A stretch of DNA of 64,000 bases from JASHVB01 sp035523995 (GTDB lineage: Bacteria; Pseudomonadota; Alphaproteobacteria; Acetobacterales; Acetobacteraceae), in NCBI GenBank assembly GCA_035523995.1, contig DATKPQ010000045.1:166390-230389 (forward strand), read 5' to 3'. The notes beneath the pieces were generated by a model. The model made no database searches and was not told the DNA's origin. It saw nothing but the letters and a program-made list of their open reading frames with translations. Within the stretch, counting starts at the first letter, position 1; each line of letters begins with the position of its first letter. This document shows positions 8,441 to 16,685 of this stretch, piece by piece. Both the position numbers and the translations under genes were made by a program.

Positions 8441-10003
8441 TCAGCTCACCGCCGAGCGCCGCGTGAACAGCAGCAGCGGGATCACGATGATCGCCAGGAC
8501 CAGCATCAATTTGAAATCGTCCATGTAGGCAATGACCCTGGCCTGCCGTGTCACCTCCTGGTTCAGCATGACGAGCCCGTGCATGGTGTCGGGATTCCAG
8601 AACCGCGCCGGTGCACCCGTTTGCAACGCGCGATTGAACGGCGTCACGTCGTCCGCCATGATCGCGTGGTTTACCTGCGTATTGGTCTCCAGCAGTGCGC
8701 CCGTGATAGAAATGCCTAGGGCGCTGCCCAGGTTGCGCATCAAGCTGTAAATGCTTGTGCCCTCGGTGCGGATCGCCGCCGGCAGCGTTGCGAAGGCGAT
8801 GATGTTGATCGGGATCGCCAGGAACCCGATACTGATCCCCTGGGTGAAGCCGACGCTGATCACGCTCCATTCGGAGATGTCTGGGGTCCATAGCGTCATC
8901 TGGTACAGCACATAGGCACCGACGACGAAGCCGAATCCCACCAGCAAACGCGCGCTGGTACGGCCGATCACGCGCCCGCAGATCAGTGCGGCCAGCATCA
9001 GCCCGGCGCCGCGCGGGGCCAGCACGATGCCGGCGGTCATCACCGGATAGTTCATCAGCGTCTGCAAATAGGGCGCGAGCAAGGCCAGCGATGCGTACAT
9101 GATCAGGCCCATGATGGCATACAGGAGGCCGCCAACCGCGAAGTTGGTATCCTTGAACAAGCGCGGCGACAGGAATGGCCGCGGCGCAAGGAAGAACTGC
9201 ACCAGGAAAATGTAGAAGCAAATGCCAGCGATACAGGCTTCCAGGATGATCTCGCGCGAGCTGAACCAGTCCAGCGTTTCGCCACGGTCCAGCATCATCT
9301 GGAATGCGCCGATGGCGAGACTCAATGCGCCAAAGCCGAGCCAGTCCAGCTTCGCCGACCGGCCGTATGTCGTTTCCTTCAGGAAGGTCAGCAGACCGAT
9401 CGCAGTGACAATGCCGAACGGAACGTTGATGTAGAAAACCCAGCGCCAACTGTAATTCTCGGTCAGCCAGCCGCCCAGGATGGGGCCGCAGATCGGGCCC
9501 ATCATGACGCCCATTGTCCACAGGCCCATCGCCTTGGCGCGTTGCTCCGGCGGATAGAGTTCGTACATCACCGATTGCGACAACGGCACCAGGGCGGCGC
9601 CGAACATGCCCTGCATGACGCGGAACAATACGATCTCGCCGAGTGATTCCGCGACGCCGCACAGCGCGGAGGCGACCGTGAAGCCTGCCACTGCGGTGAC
9701 GAACAACCGCGTGCGGCCGAAGCGGGCGGCGAGGAAGCCGGTGGGCGCGGTCATGATCGCGGCGGCGACGATGTAGCTGGTCAGCACCCAGTTGATCTCG
9801 TCCTGGCTCGCCGACATCGTGCCCTGCATATAGGGCAGCGCCACATTGGCGATGGTGCTGTCCAGCGATTGCATCAGCGTCGCCAGGATGGTGCAGATGG
9901 TCACCAGCAGGCGCACGCCATTGCTCGGCAGCGCCGGTTCCGGCAGCGAGGGCGCCGGTGCGTCCGCGCGTTCCTTCTGGCGCAGATCGTCCGGTTCGCT
10001 CAC
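8441..10003 (-). CDS. DHA2-family MFS multidrug efflux transporter (EmrB/QacA type)
   Basis: 520 residues with about 14 hydrophobic segments, the size and topology of DHA2 drug:H+ antiporters. Family landmarks are LDSTIANVALPYMQG in TM1, GFLAARFGRTRLF in the first loop and GPILGGWLTENYSWRWVFYINVPFG around TM5 (motif C). It begins with GTG at 10003, overlapping the TGA of the marR-type gene by four bases (GTGA), which indicates translational coupling. An EmrA-like periplasmic adaptor is not adjacent, so it may act alone or with a partner elsewhere. Confidence 0.92.
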   Translation of the reverse strand: MSEPDDLRQKERADAPAPSLPEPALPSNGVRLLVTICTILATLMQSLDSTIANVALPYMQGTMSASQDEINWVLTSYIVAAAIMTAPTGFLAARFGRTRLFVTAVAGFTVASALCGVAESLGEIVLFRVMQGMFGAALVPLSQSVMYELYPPEQRAKAMGLWTMGVMMGPICGPILGGWLTENYSWRWVFYINVPFGIVTAIGLLTFLKETTYGRSAKLDWLGFGALSLAIGAFQMMLDRGETLDWFSSREIILEACIAGICFYIFLVQFFLAPRPFLSPRLFKDTNFAVGGLLYAIMGLIMYASLALLAPYLQTLMNYPVMTAGIVLAPRGAGLMLAALICGRVIGRTSARLLVGFGFVVGAYVLYQMTLWTPDISEWSVISVGFTQGISIGFLAIPINIIAFATLPAAIRTEGTSIYSLMRNLGSALGISITGALLETNTQVNHAIMADDVTPFNRALQTGAPARFWNPDTMHGLVMLNQEVTRQARVIAYMDDFKLMLVLAIIVIPLLLFTRRSAVS

Positions 10004-10458
10004 CCGTCCCTGCCGTACTGCGCCGCGAGGTTCTGGCAGATGCGTTCAAGGATCTGCGTCGCGATCTCCAGTTGTTCGCCAGAAAGGCCGGTCAGGGTTG
10101 ACCTGCGCACCTCGCGCGAGACGGTTTCGATTTGCTCGGCGATCGCCAGGCCGCGCGCCGTGGGCACGATGATCTTGGCCCGCCGGTCGCGGTCTTCGCC
10201 GTGGCGCTCGATGAAACCTGCCGCTTCCAGGGCATCCAGCAGGCGCACGACCGACGATCCGTCGAGCGCCAGTGCTGCAGCGAGGTCCTTTTGTCGCATC
10301 GGCTCGGGAGCACGCGCCAGGTAGATCAAGGGTAGCCAGGTCGCTTCGGTCAGGCCGAACGGCTGCAGACGGCGGTCCAAGGCGCGCCGCCACTGCCGTG
10401 CGGCACGGGCGATCAGCGAGCCAAAGCCTTCCTGAAGCCGCCGCTGGCCCGGTTTCAT
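10000..10458 (-). CDS. MarR-family transcriptional regulator of the adjacent efflux pump
   Basis: 152 residues. The winged helix shows the MarR pattern: LTEATWLPLIYLA, then MRQKDLAAALALDGSSVVRLLDALEAAGFIER (recognition helix region) and the wing DRDRRAKIIVPTARGL. The start at 10458 (MKPGQRRLQEG) was chosen over an upstream in-frame ATG at 10581, because it follows a GGGG-containing ribosome site and the extension is not MarR-like. It is the first gene of a two-gene operon with the DHA2 pump. The promoter contains a palindrome between -35 and -10, as expected for autorepression relieved by a drug or phenolic ligand. Confidence 0.9.
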   Translation of the reverse strand: MKPGQRRLQEGFGSLIARAARQWRRALDRRLQPFGLTEATWLPLIYLARAPEPMRQKDLAAALALDGSSVVRLLDALEAAGFIERHGEDRDRRAKIIVPTARGLAIAEQIETVSREVRRSTLTGLSGEQLEIATQILERICQNLAAQYGRDG

Positions 10459-10481
10459 GGCACCCCTATTAATGTCATTCA

Positions 10482-10510
10482 AATGTATGGCGTACCATCT
10501 ATCTGGACAA
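10482..10510 (-). promoter_or_regulatory. Predicted promoter with embedded operator for the marR-type/DHA2 operon
   Basis: Read on the minus strand, TTGTCC (10510-10505) and TACATT (10487-10482) are 17 bases apart and fit a sigma-70 promoter. Between them lies the palindrome ATGG-N4-CCAT (10498-10487), a plausible binding site for the MarR protein. The start codon is 24 bases downstream of the -10. Confidence 0.5.
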
Positions 10511-10698
10511 GTCAAGAGTGACCACCCACCAGGGCAATCGCACTTGGGATCGGACTGGGCCGCTGGCTTGCGGATCATCACGCGATGCCTGTACCGGTTG
10601 CGGTAAAGTAAAGCCGTCCACCGATTGCCCGGGCCACCACTGCCTTGTCATTCTTCAAAGCTTTCCCTCTGCCCCTGCCACGCGGCACTCTCCGCGGC

Positions 10699-13014
10699 AT
10701 GCGTACTGTTCTTCGCGGCCTTGCCCACATGCTCTCTGCCATCGGCTTCGTTATCCTATTGCTCGTCGCACTGGTCAGCGGCGCGTTGTGGCTGACTCTG
10801 CCGCGCACGAACCAAGCCGCACGCATCCCGGGCCTCTCCGCCCCGGTGGACATCACCTTCGACCAGGACGGCGTGCCGCGCATCCGCGCAGCGAACGATC
10901 TGGACGCCGCTACGGCACTCGGTTTTGTCCATGCCCGTGACCGGATGTTCGAGATGGACCTGATGCGGCGCAACGCGTCAGGCCGGCTGTCGGAGATCGC
11001 CGGGCCGGTGACGCTGCCGCTCGACCGGCTGATGCGCACGCTGGGTCTGCGACAGGCCGCGGAAGCCGATTACGCCGCACTGCCTCCGGCCACGCGTGCG
11101 GTGTTGCAGGCCTATGCGAATGGCGTGAACGCCTGGATCGCGTTGCGCGGCCGGTTTGCCGCCCCGGAGTTCCTTGTCCTTGGCCGCCCCAAACTCTGGA
11201 CGCCAGTCGATTCCTTGCTCTGGGGCGAGACAATGGGCCTGTGGCTGTCAATGAACTGGCGGCAGGAGCTGTCCCGCCAGGCGCTGGCCGGCAAAGTGCC
11301 GCAACAACTCATCGACGAGCTGTGGCCCGATGAGAGCGGGCCCGGCCGGCCGGAAGCCGCGCTGACGCTACGGCGTCAGTTCGCCGACGCAGTAGCGGGA
11401 CTGGAGAAGGTGCTGCCTGACTTCCCGTCGCCGTTCACGCTGCCGCGTACCGCGTCCAATGAATGGGCAGTAGACGGGCGCCATACCGCCACGGGCGCGC
11501 CGCTGCTGGCCGGCGATCCGCATCTGGCATTCGGCTTCCCGGCCATCTGGTACCTGGCCCGGATCGATACGCCGGACAACACACTGGCTGGCGCCACCGC
11601 CCCGGGTATTCCTGGCCTGGTCATCGGTCGCAACCGTCATATCGCCTGGACCTTCACGACCACCGGGGCGGATACCCAGGACATATTCATCGAAACGCCG
11701 GTGGGCGCGGACGAGTGCGAAACTCCGGATGGCCCCAAACCCTTCACAGTTCGGGAAGAGCATATCAAGGTCCGTGGCCAGCCCGATGTGATGCTGAAGG
11801 TCCGCTCCACGCGCCATGGACCGGTGATCAGCGACCTGCTGGGCCGGAAGGGCGGGCCGATCCTGGCGGTGGAAATGGCCAATCTCGCGCCCGGCAACAC
11901 CGCCGCCACCGGCTTGTTTGCTCTGAACCACGCGCAGACGGTGGAGCAAGCGGGCGAAGCGGCGGCGGAGATCACCGCCCCGGTGCAGAACCTCCTGGTG
12001 GCAGATGCACACACAATCGGGCTGTACGTCACCGGCCGGGTTCCGATCCGACGTGCAGGGGATGGATTCGCACCCGTGCCAGGCAATGGCGCGTATGACT
12101 GGGTGGGCTGGGCGTCAGGAAGCCAGTTACCGCACTACGTATCGCCCGCGAGCGGCCGGCTGGTGAACACGAACGAACGCATCGCACCGCCTGATTTCCC
12201 GGTATTCATGGGACGCGACTGGTTTGGCGACTGGCGTGCCCGGCGCGTGCGGCAGCTTCTGGACGACAACAACCACCTGACGACAGCGGACTTTGCCCGC
12301 ATGCAGGTGGACGTGGTCAGCACGTTCGCCGAGCAGGTGTTGCCGGCGTTACTGGCGGTGCCGCAGCAGCCTGGCGCAGTGGGCCAGGCGCAGGCGCTGT
12401 TGAAGGGGTGGGACGGGGCCATGACAACGGACTCGCCGCAGCCGCTGATCTTCAACGCGTGGATCAACCGCTTCTACGCGCTGCTGCTGCGCCAGCACGA
12501 CATCCCGCTGTCGGATGGCGGCCCAGTCCCGGACTTCGTCGCCTTCGTCCTGACAACGGCCGGCGCGCATTGGTGCAACGGCGACTGCAACGCGCCGCTG
12601 GCCGAGGCTCTGAAGACGGCCGTCGGCGAACTTTCCGCACGTTTTGGTGCCGATCCGGCGGCCTGGCGCTGGGGCACGGCGCACCAGGCAGTGTTCGCCC
12701 ATCCAGTCCTGCGCGCGATCCCGGTGCTGGGCGCTTTGACCACCGCCTGCATTTCCAGTCCGGGCGACGACACCACCATCGACCGCGGCGGGCCGCGCTT
12801 CAACGACTTCAGTTCCGTGCACGGCGCAGCCTATCGCGGCGTTTACGACCTCTCGGACCTGGACCGTTCACTGTTTGTAATCACGCCGGGGCAATCGGGG
12901 AACCCGCTCAGCCGATACAGCCGGAACTTCATGACGCGATGGCGCAATGGCGCTACCATCATGCTTGGCCCGAGACCCGAGACCGTCACTGCCACATTAT
13001 CTCTGACGCCATGA
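10699..13014 (+). CDS. Penicillin-acylase-family Ntn hydrolase, membrane-anchored or exported
   Basis: 771 residues. A hydrophobic segment (SAIGFVILLLVALVSGALW, about residues 14-32) acts as signal or anchor. The precursor layout matches penicillin G acylase/AHL acylase proteins: an alpha-like part with a linker, then a beta-like part beginning at the nucleophile Ser in TASNEWAVDG, and downstream GDPHL and NRHIAWTFT blocks. The family self-cleaves and hydrolyses amide bonds of side-chain acyl amides; the natural substrate is not predictable. The ATG at 10699 was preferred over a TTG at 10645. The gene overlaps the next by ATGA, so the three genes to 14293 form one unit. Confidence 0.9.
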   Translation: MRTVLRGLAHMLSAIGFVILLLVALVSGALWLTLPRTNQAARIPGLSAPVDITFDQDGVPRIRAANDLDAATALGFVHARDRMFEMDLMRRNASGRLSEIAGPVTLPLDRLMRTLGLRQAAEADYAALPPATRAVLQAYANGVNAWIALRGRFAAPEFLVLGRPKLWTPVDSLLWGETMGLWLSMNWRQELSRQALAGKVPQQLIDELWPDESGPGRPEAALTLRRQFADAVAGLEKVLPDFPSPFTLPRTASNEWAVDGRHTATGAPLLAGDPHLAFGFPAIWYLARIDTPDNTLAGATAPGIPGLVIGRNRHIAWTFTTTGADTQDIFIETPVGADECETPDGPKPFTVREEHIKVRGQPDVMLKVRSTRHGPVISDLLGRKGGPILAVEMANLAPGNTAATGLFALNHAQTVEQAGEAAAEITAPVQNLLVADAHTIGLYVTGRVPIRRAGDGFAPVPGNGAYDWVGWASGSQLPHYVSPASGRLVNTNERIAPPDFPVFMGRDWFGDWRARRVRQLLDDNNHLTTADFARMQVDVVSTFAEQVLPALLAVPQQPGAVGQAQALLKGWDGAMTTDSPQPLIFNAWINRFYALLLRQHDIPLSDGGPVPDFVAFVLTTAGAHWCNGDCNAPLAEALKTAVGELSARFGADPAAWRWGTAHQAVFAHPVLRAIPVLGALTTACISSPGDDTTIDRGGPRFNDFSSVHGAAYRGVYDLSDLDRSLFVITPGQSGNPLSRYSRNFMTRWRNGATIMLGPRPETVTATLSLTP

Positions 13015-13517
13015 TCTACCGCGCCCCATTTCCGGACGATGATTCTCTGACGCACGGCGTGATGTCGCGCCGCGTGGCCGCTTGGTTCATCGACGTGATC
13101 CTGATCGGCGTGATCGTTGTCAGCCTGTGGGTAACCCTGATGCTGTTCGGCTTCCTGACGCTGGGGCTCGGGTTCGGGACGTTGGGGATCCTGCCGTTCG
13201 TGCCGTTCTGCTACCATTTTATCTCGCTGGTCAGCCCGCTTTGCGCCACACCTGGGCAGCACTGGCTAGGCTTGGTCGTGCTACAGAACGACAGCTTCGC
13301 GCGTCCGACGGCGTTGCAGGCGGTGATCTCGACGCTGGTGTTCTATCTGACACTCGCGACGTCCGGCCTGCTGCTGCTGATCGCACTGATCACGGTCCGG
13401 CACCGGACGCTGCACGATTTGATCAGCGGATTGGTGGTGGTGCGCATCAACGCAGTGCAGCCATTGACCCCACCCTACGGCTACGGGAACATCCCCGGCG
13501 GGTCACCGTACGCATGA
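13011..13517 (+). CDS. RDD-family membrane protein
   Basis: 168 residues starting at ATG 13011, inside the stop of the acylase gene (ATGA overlap). The RDD signature is visible in SRRVAAWFIDVILIG, where Arg and Asp occur in TM1. Two or three further hydrophobic segments follow, with the conserved second part RTLHDLISGLVVVR. The function of RDD proteins is poorly defined (some act in ion transport). The C-terminal tail PPYGYGNIPGGSPYA is low-complexity. It ends in another ATGA overlap with bpt. Confidence 0.88.
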   Translation: MIYRAPFPDDDSLTHGVMSRRVAAWFIDVILIGVIVVSLWVTLMLFGFLTLGLGFGTLGILPFVPFCYHFISLVSPLCATPGQHWLGLVVLQNDSFARPTALQAVISTLVFYLTLATSGLLLLIALITVRHRTLHDLISGLVVVRINAVQPLTPPYGYGNIPGGSPYA

Positions 13518-14293
13518 GCTACAAACCACCACGACGGCCGCAATTCTTCTACACGACGGCACCTCTGCCCTGCCCCTATCTGCCGGGGCGGACCGAGCGC
13601 AAGGTGGTGACCGAAATCACCGGCCCGGACGCCGATGCCCTGCACGACCGGCTGTCGCGAGCCGGGTTCCGCCGCAGCCATAATATCGCCTATGCGCCGG
13701 TCTGCCCGTCCTGCCAGGCCTGCGTACCGATCCGTATCCCCGTCGCGACGTTCCAGCCGGACCGCACGCTGCGCCGCATTGCCCGTGCCAATGCAGTCGT
13801 GGAGGGGTTCGAGGTGCCCGCCCGCGCCACCGCAGAGCAATTCCAATTATTCCAGCGCTACCAGGTGGCCCGCCATGGCGAAGGCGACATGGCGACCATG
13901 AGCTTTTACGACTACCGGGCAATGGTGGAGGACACACCGATAGAGACCTTCATCGTCGAGTTTCGCGATCCCGACGATCGGCTTGTGGGTGCATGCCTGG
14001 CCGACAAGCTGGGGGATGGGCTGTCGGCGGTGTACAGCTTCTTCGCGCCTGGAATGGAGAAGCGGTCGATCGGGACCTACACGATCCTGTGGCTGATCGA
14101 GCGGGCTCTGGGTGCCGGACTGCCGTATGTGTACCTTGGCTATTGGGTGCCGGAGAGCAGGAAGATGGCGTACAAGGCGCGGTTCCGGCCGAGCGAGATC
14201 CTGATCGGCGGGACCTGGCGCATGATGACGGATGCCGATTTGGAGGGCGAGGCGGCGGCGGATGTCGCGCTGGTGCCAGAGTCGGCGAGCTGA
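13514..14293 (+). CDS. bpt: Aspartate/glutamate leucyltransferase (Bpt)
   Basis: 259 residues. The family opening is visible (FFYTTAPLPCPYLPGRTERK), followed by the Cys-rich block APVCPSCQACVPIRIPV near residue 65 and the C-terminal acyltransferase part with YVYLGYWVPESRKMAYKARFRP. Bpt adds leucine from Leu-tRNA to proteins with N-terminal Asp or Glu, feeding them to ClpS-ClpAP. Its start codon overlaps the RDD gene stop (ATGA), so it is co-translated with the upstream pair. Confidence 0.95.
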   Translation: MSYKPPRRPQFFYTTAPLPCPYLPGRTERKVVTEITGPDADALHDRLSRAGFRRSHNIAYAPVCPSCQACVPIRIPVATFQPDRTLRRIARANAVVEGFEVPARATAEQFQLFQRYQVARHGEGDMATMSFYDYRAMVEDTPIETFIVEFRDPDDRLVGACLADKLGDGLSAVYSFFAPGMEKRSIGTYTILWLIERALGAGLPYVYLGYWVPESRKMAYKARFRPSEILIGGTWRMMTDADLEGEAAADVALVPESAS

Positions 14294-14303
14294 GCGACAT
14301 GCC

Positions 14304-14867
14304 TCATTCCCAAAGTCCCATTCGTAACAGCAACGCCAGCACACCGTCGTAGACCAGCGCGGCCAACTCCCGCAGCCACCAGTAACAGCGCGTCGCCATA
14401 CGCGATCCGGCCGGCACCCAGGGCGGACCCGCGCCATGCGCGCGCACTCCGAATGCGCGCAGCAACATCACGCAGCGCAGCAGATGGTAAGCGCTGCTGG
14501 CTGCATAGACCGGCGCCGAAAGTCCTTCTGCCCGCAGCAGCCGCGCTACCGCACGAGCCGAGGAGCACGTGTCTGCGCCGGTCTCCTCCAACAGGATGCG
14601 AGCGGACGGAACGCCGTGCGATGTCAGCAACTTCGCCATGACCGAGGCTTCCGATGGGCCGGTGCGTCCCACGCCTCCGGTCGGCACGAACAGCGGGGAG
14701 GCGAAGCGGCGGCCGAATGCGGCGGCCGCCTCGACACGCCAGCGCAGCGTGGTGCTGGGCCGGCCGTCGGGACGCACCGCTGCTCCGAAGATGAGGATCA
14801 CGGCGTCGGGCTTGTTTGTACCGCCCCGTGCCCCGCCCTCCTGGCGTCGGCCCGCTTCGCGGCCCAA
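14304..14867 (-). CDS. YdcF/SanA-like (DUF218) protein
   Basis: Up to 187 residues with the DUF218 pattern: DAVILIFGAAVRPDGRPS, then LRWRVEAAAAF, VPTGGVGRTGPSEASVM, EETGADTCSSARAVARLL and YAASSAYHLLRCVMLLRAFG. The family includes ElyC, SanA and YdcF, linked to envelope integrity in enterobacteria; its biochemistry is unclear. The start is uncertain: the longest frame begins at a TTG at 14867 without a good ribosome site, and a GTG at the DAVILIF segment is possible. A C-terminal hydrophobic stretch (ELAALVYDGVLALLLRMG) may anchor it. It converges on bpt. Confidence 0.75.
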   Translation of the reverse strand: MGREAGRRQEGGARGGTNKPDAVILIFGAAVRPDGRPSTTLRWRVEAAAAFGRRFASPLFVPTGGVGRTGPSEASVMAKLLTSHGVPSARILLEETGADTCSSARAVARLLRAEGLSAPVYAASSAYHLLRCVMLLRAFGVRAHGAGPPWVPAGSRMATRCYWWLRELAALVYDGVLALLLRMGLWE

Positions 14868-14906
14868 GCCCGCTAGGGGAGGGGGAACATTGAGCCACGT
14901 TGTCCT

Positions 14907-16490
14907 TCAGGTGCGATGCACGTTCCAGAACAGGGGAAAACCCTCGGGCACGCCGGCGATATCGGGCCGATACGCGGTTGGCAGATGCGCCAGCCCCACC
15001 GGCCAATACGGCACGTCCTGGAACGCCTGAAGCTGGATTACGGTGCAGATCTTCTTCTGGGCGGCAAGGTCCGGCGCACCGAACCATGCCGTGCGCAGTT
15101 CTTCGATCTTCGGCATGGTGGGCCAGCCGAACCAGGCCTTCTTGCCGTTGCCGCGCAGCGGCAGGTCGGCGGCCGGGGTGAAGAAATCGAGCCCGGAGAA
15201 GCCGGTGTTGAACACGTTCCACCCGCCCTCCGACGGCGGCTTCATGCTCGAGCGGCGCTGCACCACCGTGCCCCAGTCGGTCGCCTGGTAATCGACGTTG
15301 AACCCGACGCGTTTCAGCATGTCAGCGGAGACGTCGCCGATCGCTTTCAAGATCGGGTAATCGGTGGCAACCATCAACGCTATCTTCTCGCCTTTGTAGC
15401 CGGCCTTCACGAGCGCCTGCTTCACCGCCGCATCGTCGCGCTTGCTGGTAAGGACGGTCATGCCGGCATCGCTCGACATTGGCGAGATCGGCGGGAAGAA
15501 GCCCGCCGGCACTTCCCAAAGAGTCTTGTCCGTGCCCATCATCGCCGTCATGAACTCCGCCTGGTCGATGGCGCCCCATAACGCACGGCGGATCTCCGGA
15601 TTGTCGAACGGCGGATACAAATGGTTGGGGCGCAGCATCATCGCAGTGCCGGTGGGATCGCTGATCTCGGTCTTGATGTGGAAGCGCTTCAGTAGCGGCA
15701 GGAGATCGGCGGTGGGGTTCTCCCACCAGTCCATCTCGCCTGATTGCAGAGCGCCGGCGGCGGTGGAGGGATCGGGCGTCACATGCCATTCGATGCGGTC
15801 GAAATGCGCGATCTTGGGGCCGGAAGTGAAGCTGGCCTCGCCGCTGGTCAACGGCTTGTAATTCTCGAAGCGTTCATAGACGTACAGAGAGCCTGACACG
15901 CGTTCCTTGGCGTTGAAACGGTACGGGCCGCTGCCGACCATTTCCGTGATTTGCTTGTAGGGATCGGTGTTGGCCAACCGCTCCGGCATGATCGCGCACA
16001 TGTTGGATGCGGCATGGCCGAGCGCGTCGGGCAGCAGGGCGAAGGATTGTTTCAGTCGGAACAGGATGGTGTTGTCGTTGGGGGCGGCGACTTCGTCGGT
16101 GCGCTGCATCAGCCCCTGGCCGAAGGCATCCCGCGCGGCCCAGCGCTTGATGGAGGCAACACAGTCGCGCGCCAGCACCTTCGTCCCGTCGTGGAACATC
16201 AGCCCGTCGCGTAGAGTCAGCTTCCAGGTCTTGCCGCTGTTTTCAATGGCGTGGCCTGCGACCATCTGTGGCGTGGCCTTGAAGCCGTACTTCTTGCCGG
16301 CCTGACCGTACAGTGTGTCGAAGATCATGAAGCCGTGGTTGCGCGTGACATAGGCGGTGGTCCAGATCGGATCGAGCACCGCCAGGTCCGATTGCGGGAT
16401 GAACTTCAGAACCCGCTTGTCGGCAGCGTGCGATACGGCGGTCAGCGCAAGTGAGGCAGTCCCCGCCGCCAGGAAGGTCCTACGTTGCAT
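14907..16490 (-). CDS. ABC transporter substrate-binding protein, family 5 (paralogue 1)
   Basis: 527 residues from the ATG at 16490. The signal peptide MQRRTFLAAGTASLALTAVSHA has a twin-arginine-like RRTFL start. The mature part is a family 5 (peptide/nickel/opine) binding protein: DPIWTTAYVTRNHG, WKLTLRDGLMFHDGTKVLARDCVASIKRW and GSGPYRFNAKER. It is strongly similar over its full length to the next gene, pointing to tandem duplication. No ABC permease or ATPase is adjacent, so the transporter partners are elsewhere. The ligand is unknown. Confidence 0.9.
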   Translation of the reverse strand: MQRRTFLAAGTASLALTAVSHAADKRVLKFIPQSDLAVLDPIWTTAYVTRNHGFMIFDTLYGQAGKKYGFKATPQMVAGHAIENSGKTWKLTLRDGLMFHDGTKVLARDCVASIKRWAARDAFGQGLMQRTDEVAAPNDNTILFRLKQSFALLPDALGHAASNMCAIMPERLANTDPYKQITEMVGSGPYRFNAKERVSGSLYVYERFENYKPLTSGEASFTSGPKIAHFDRIEWHVTPDPSTAAGALQSGEMDWWENPTADLLPLLKRFHIKTEISDPTGTAMMLRPNHLYPPFDNPEIRRALWGAIDQAEFMTAMMGTDKTLWEVPAGFFPPISPMSSDAGMTVLTSKRDDAAVKQALVKAGYKGEKIALMVATDYPILKAIGDVSADMLKRVGFNVDYQATDWGTVVQRRSSMKPPSEGGWNVFNTGFSGLDFFTPAADLPLRGNGKKAWFGWPTMPKIEELRTAWFGAPDLAAQKKICTVIQLQAFQDVPYWPVGLAHLPTAYRPDIAGVPEGFPLFWNVHRT

Positions 16491-16685
16491 GTTGTATGTC
16501 TCCCAGTCTTTGGTGGCGTGGGTCGCCGCGGGTGCGGGATGGGCCTCACGCAGCGTAATGCCTCGCGCATCCACGGCCAGCCGGCTTGCCGAGCATGTTG
16601 CATGAAATTCCTGTCAGGAAGCGATGCCGTAGGTGGGTGGGTCATGCCCCACCGTGAGACACGCGCGTCCACGCTCAAACCGCAT

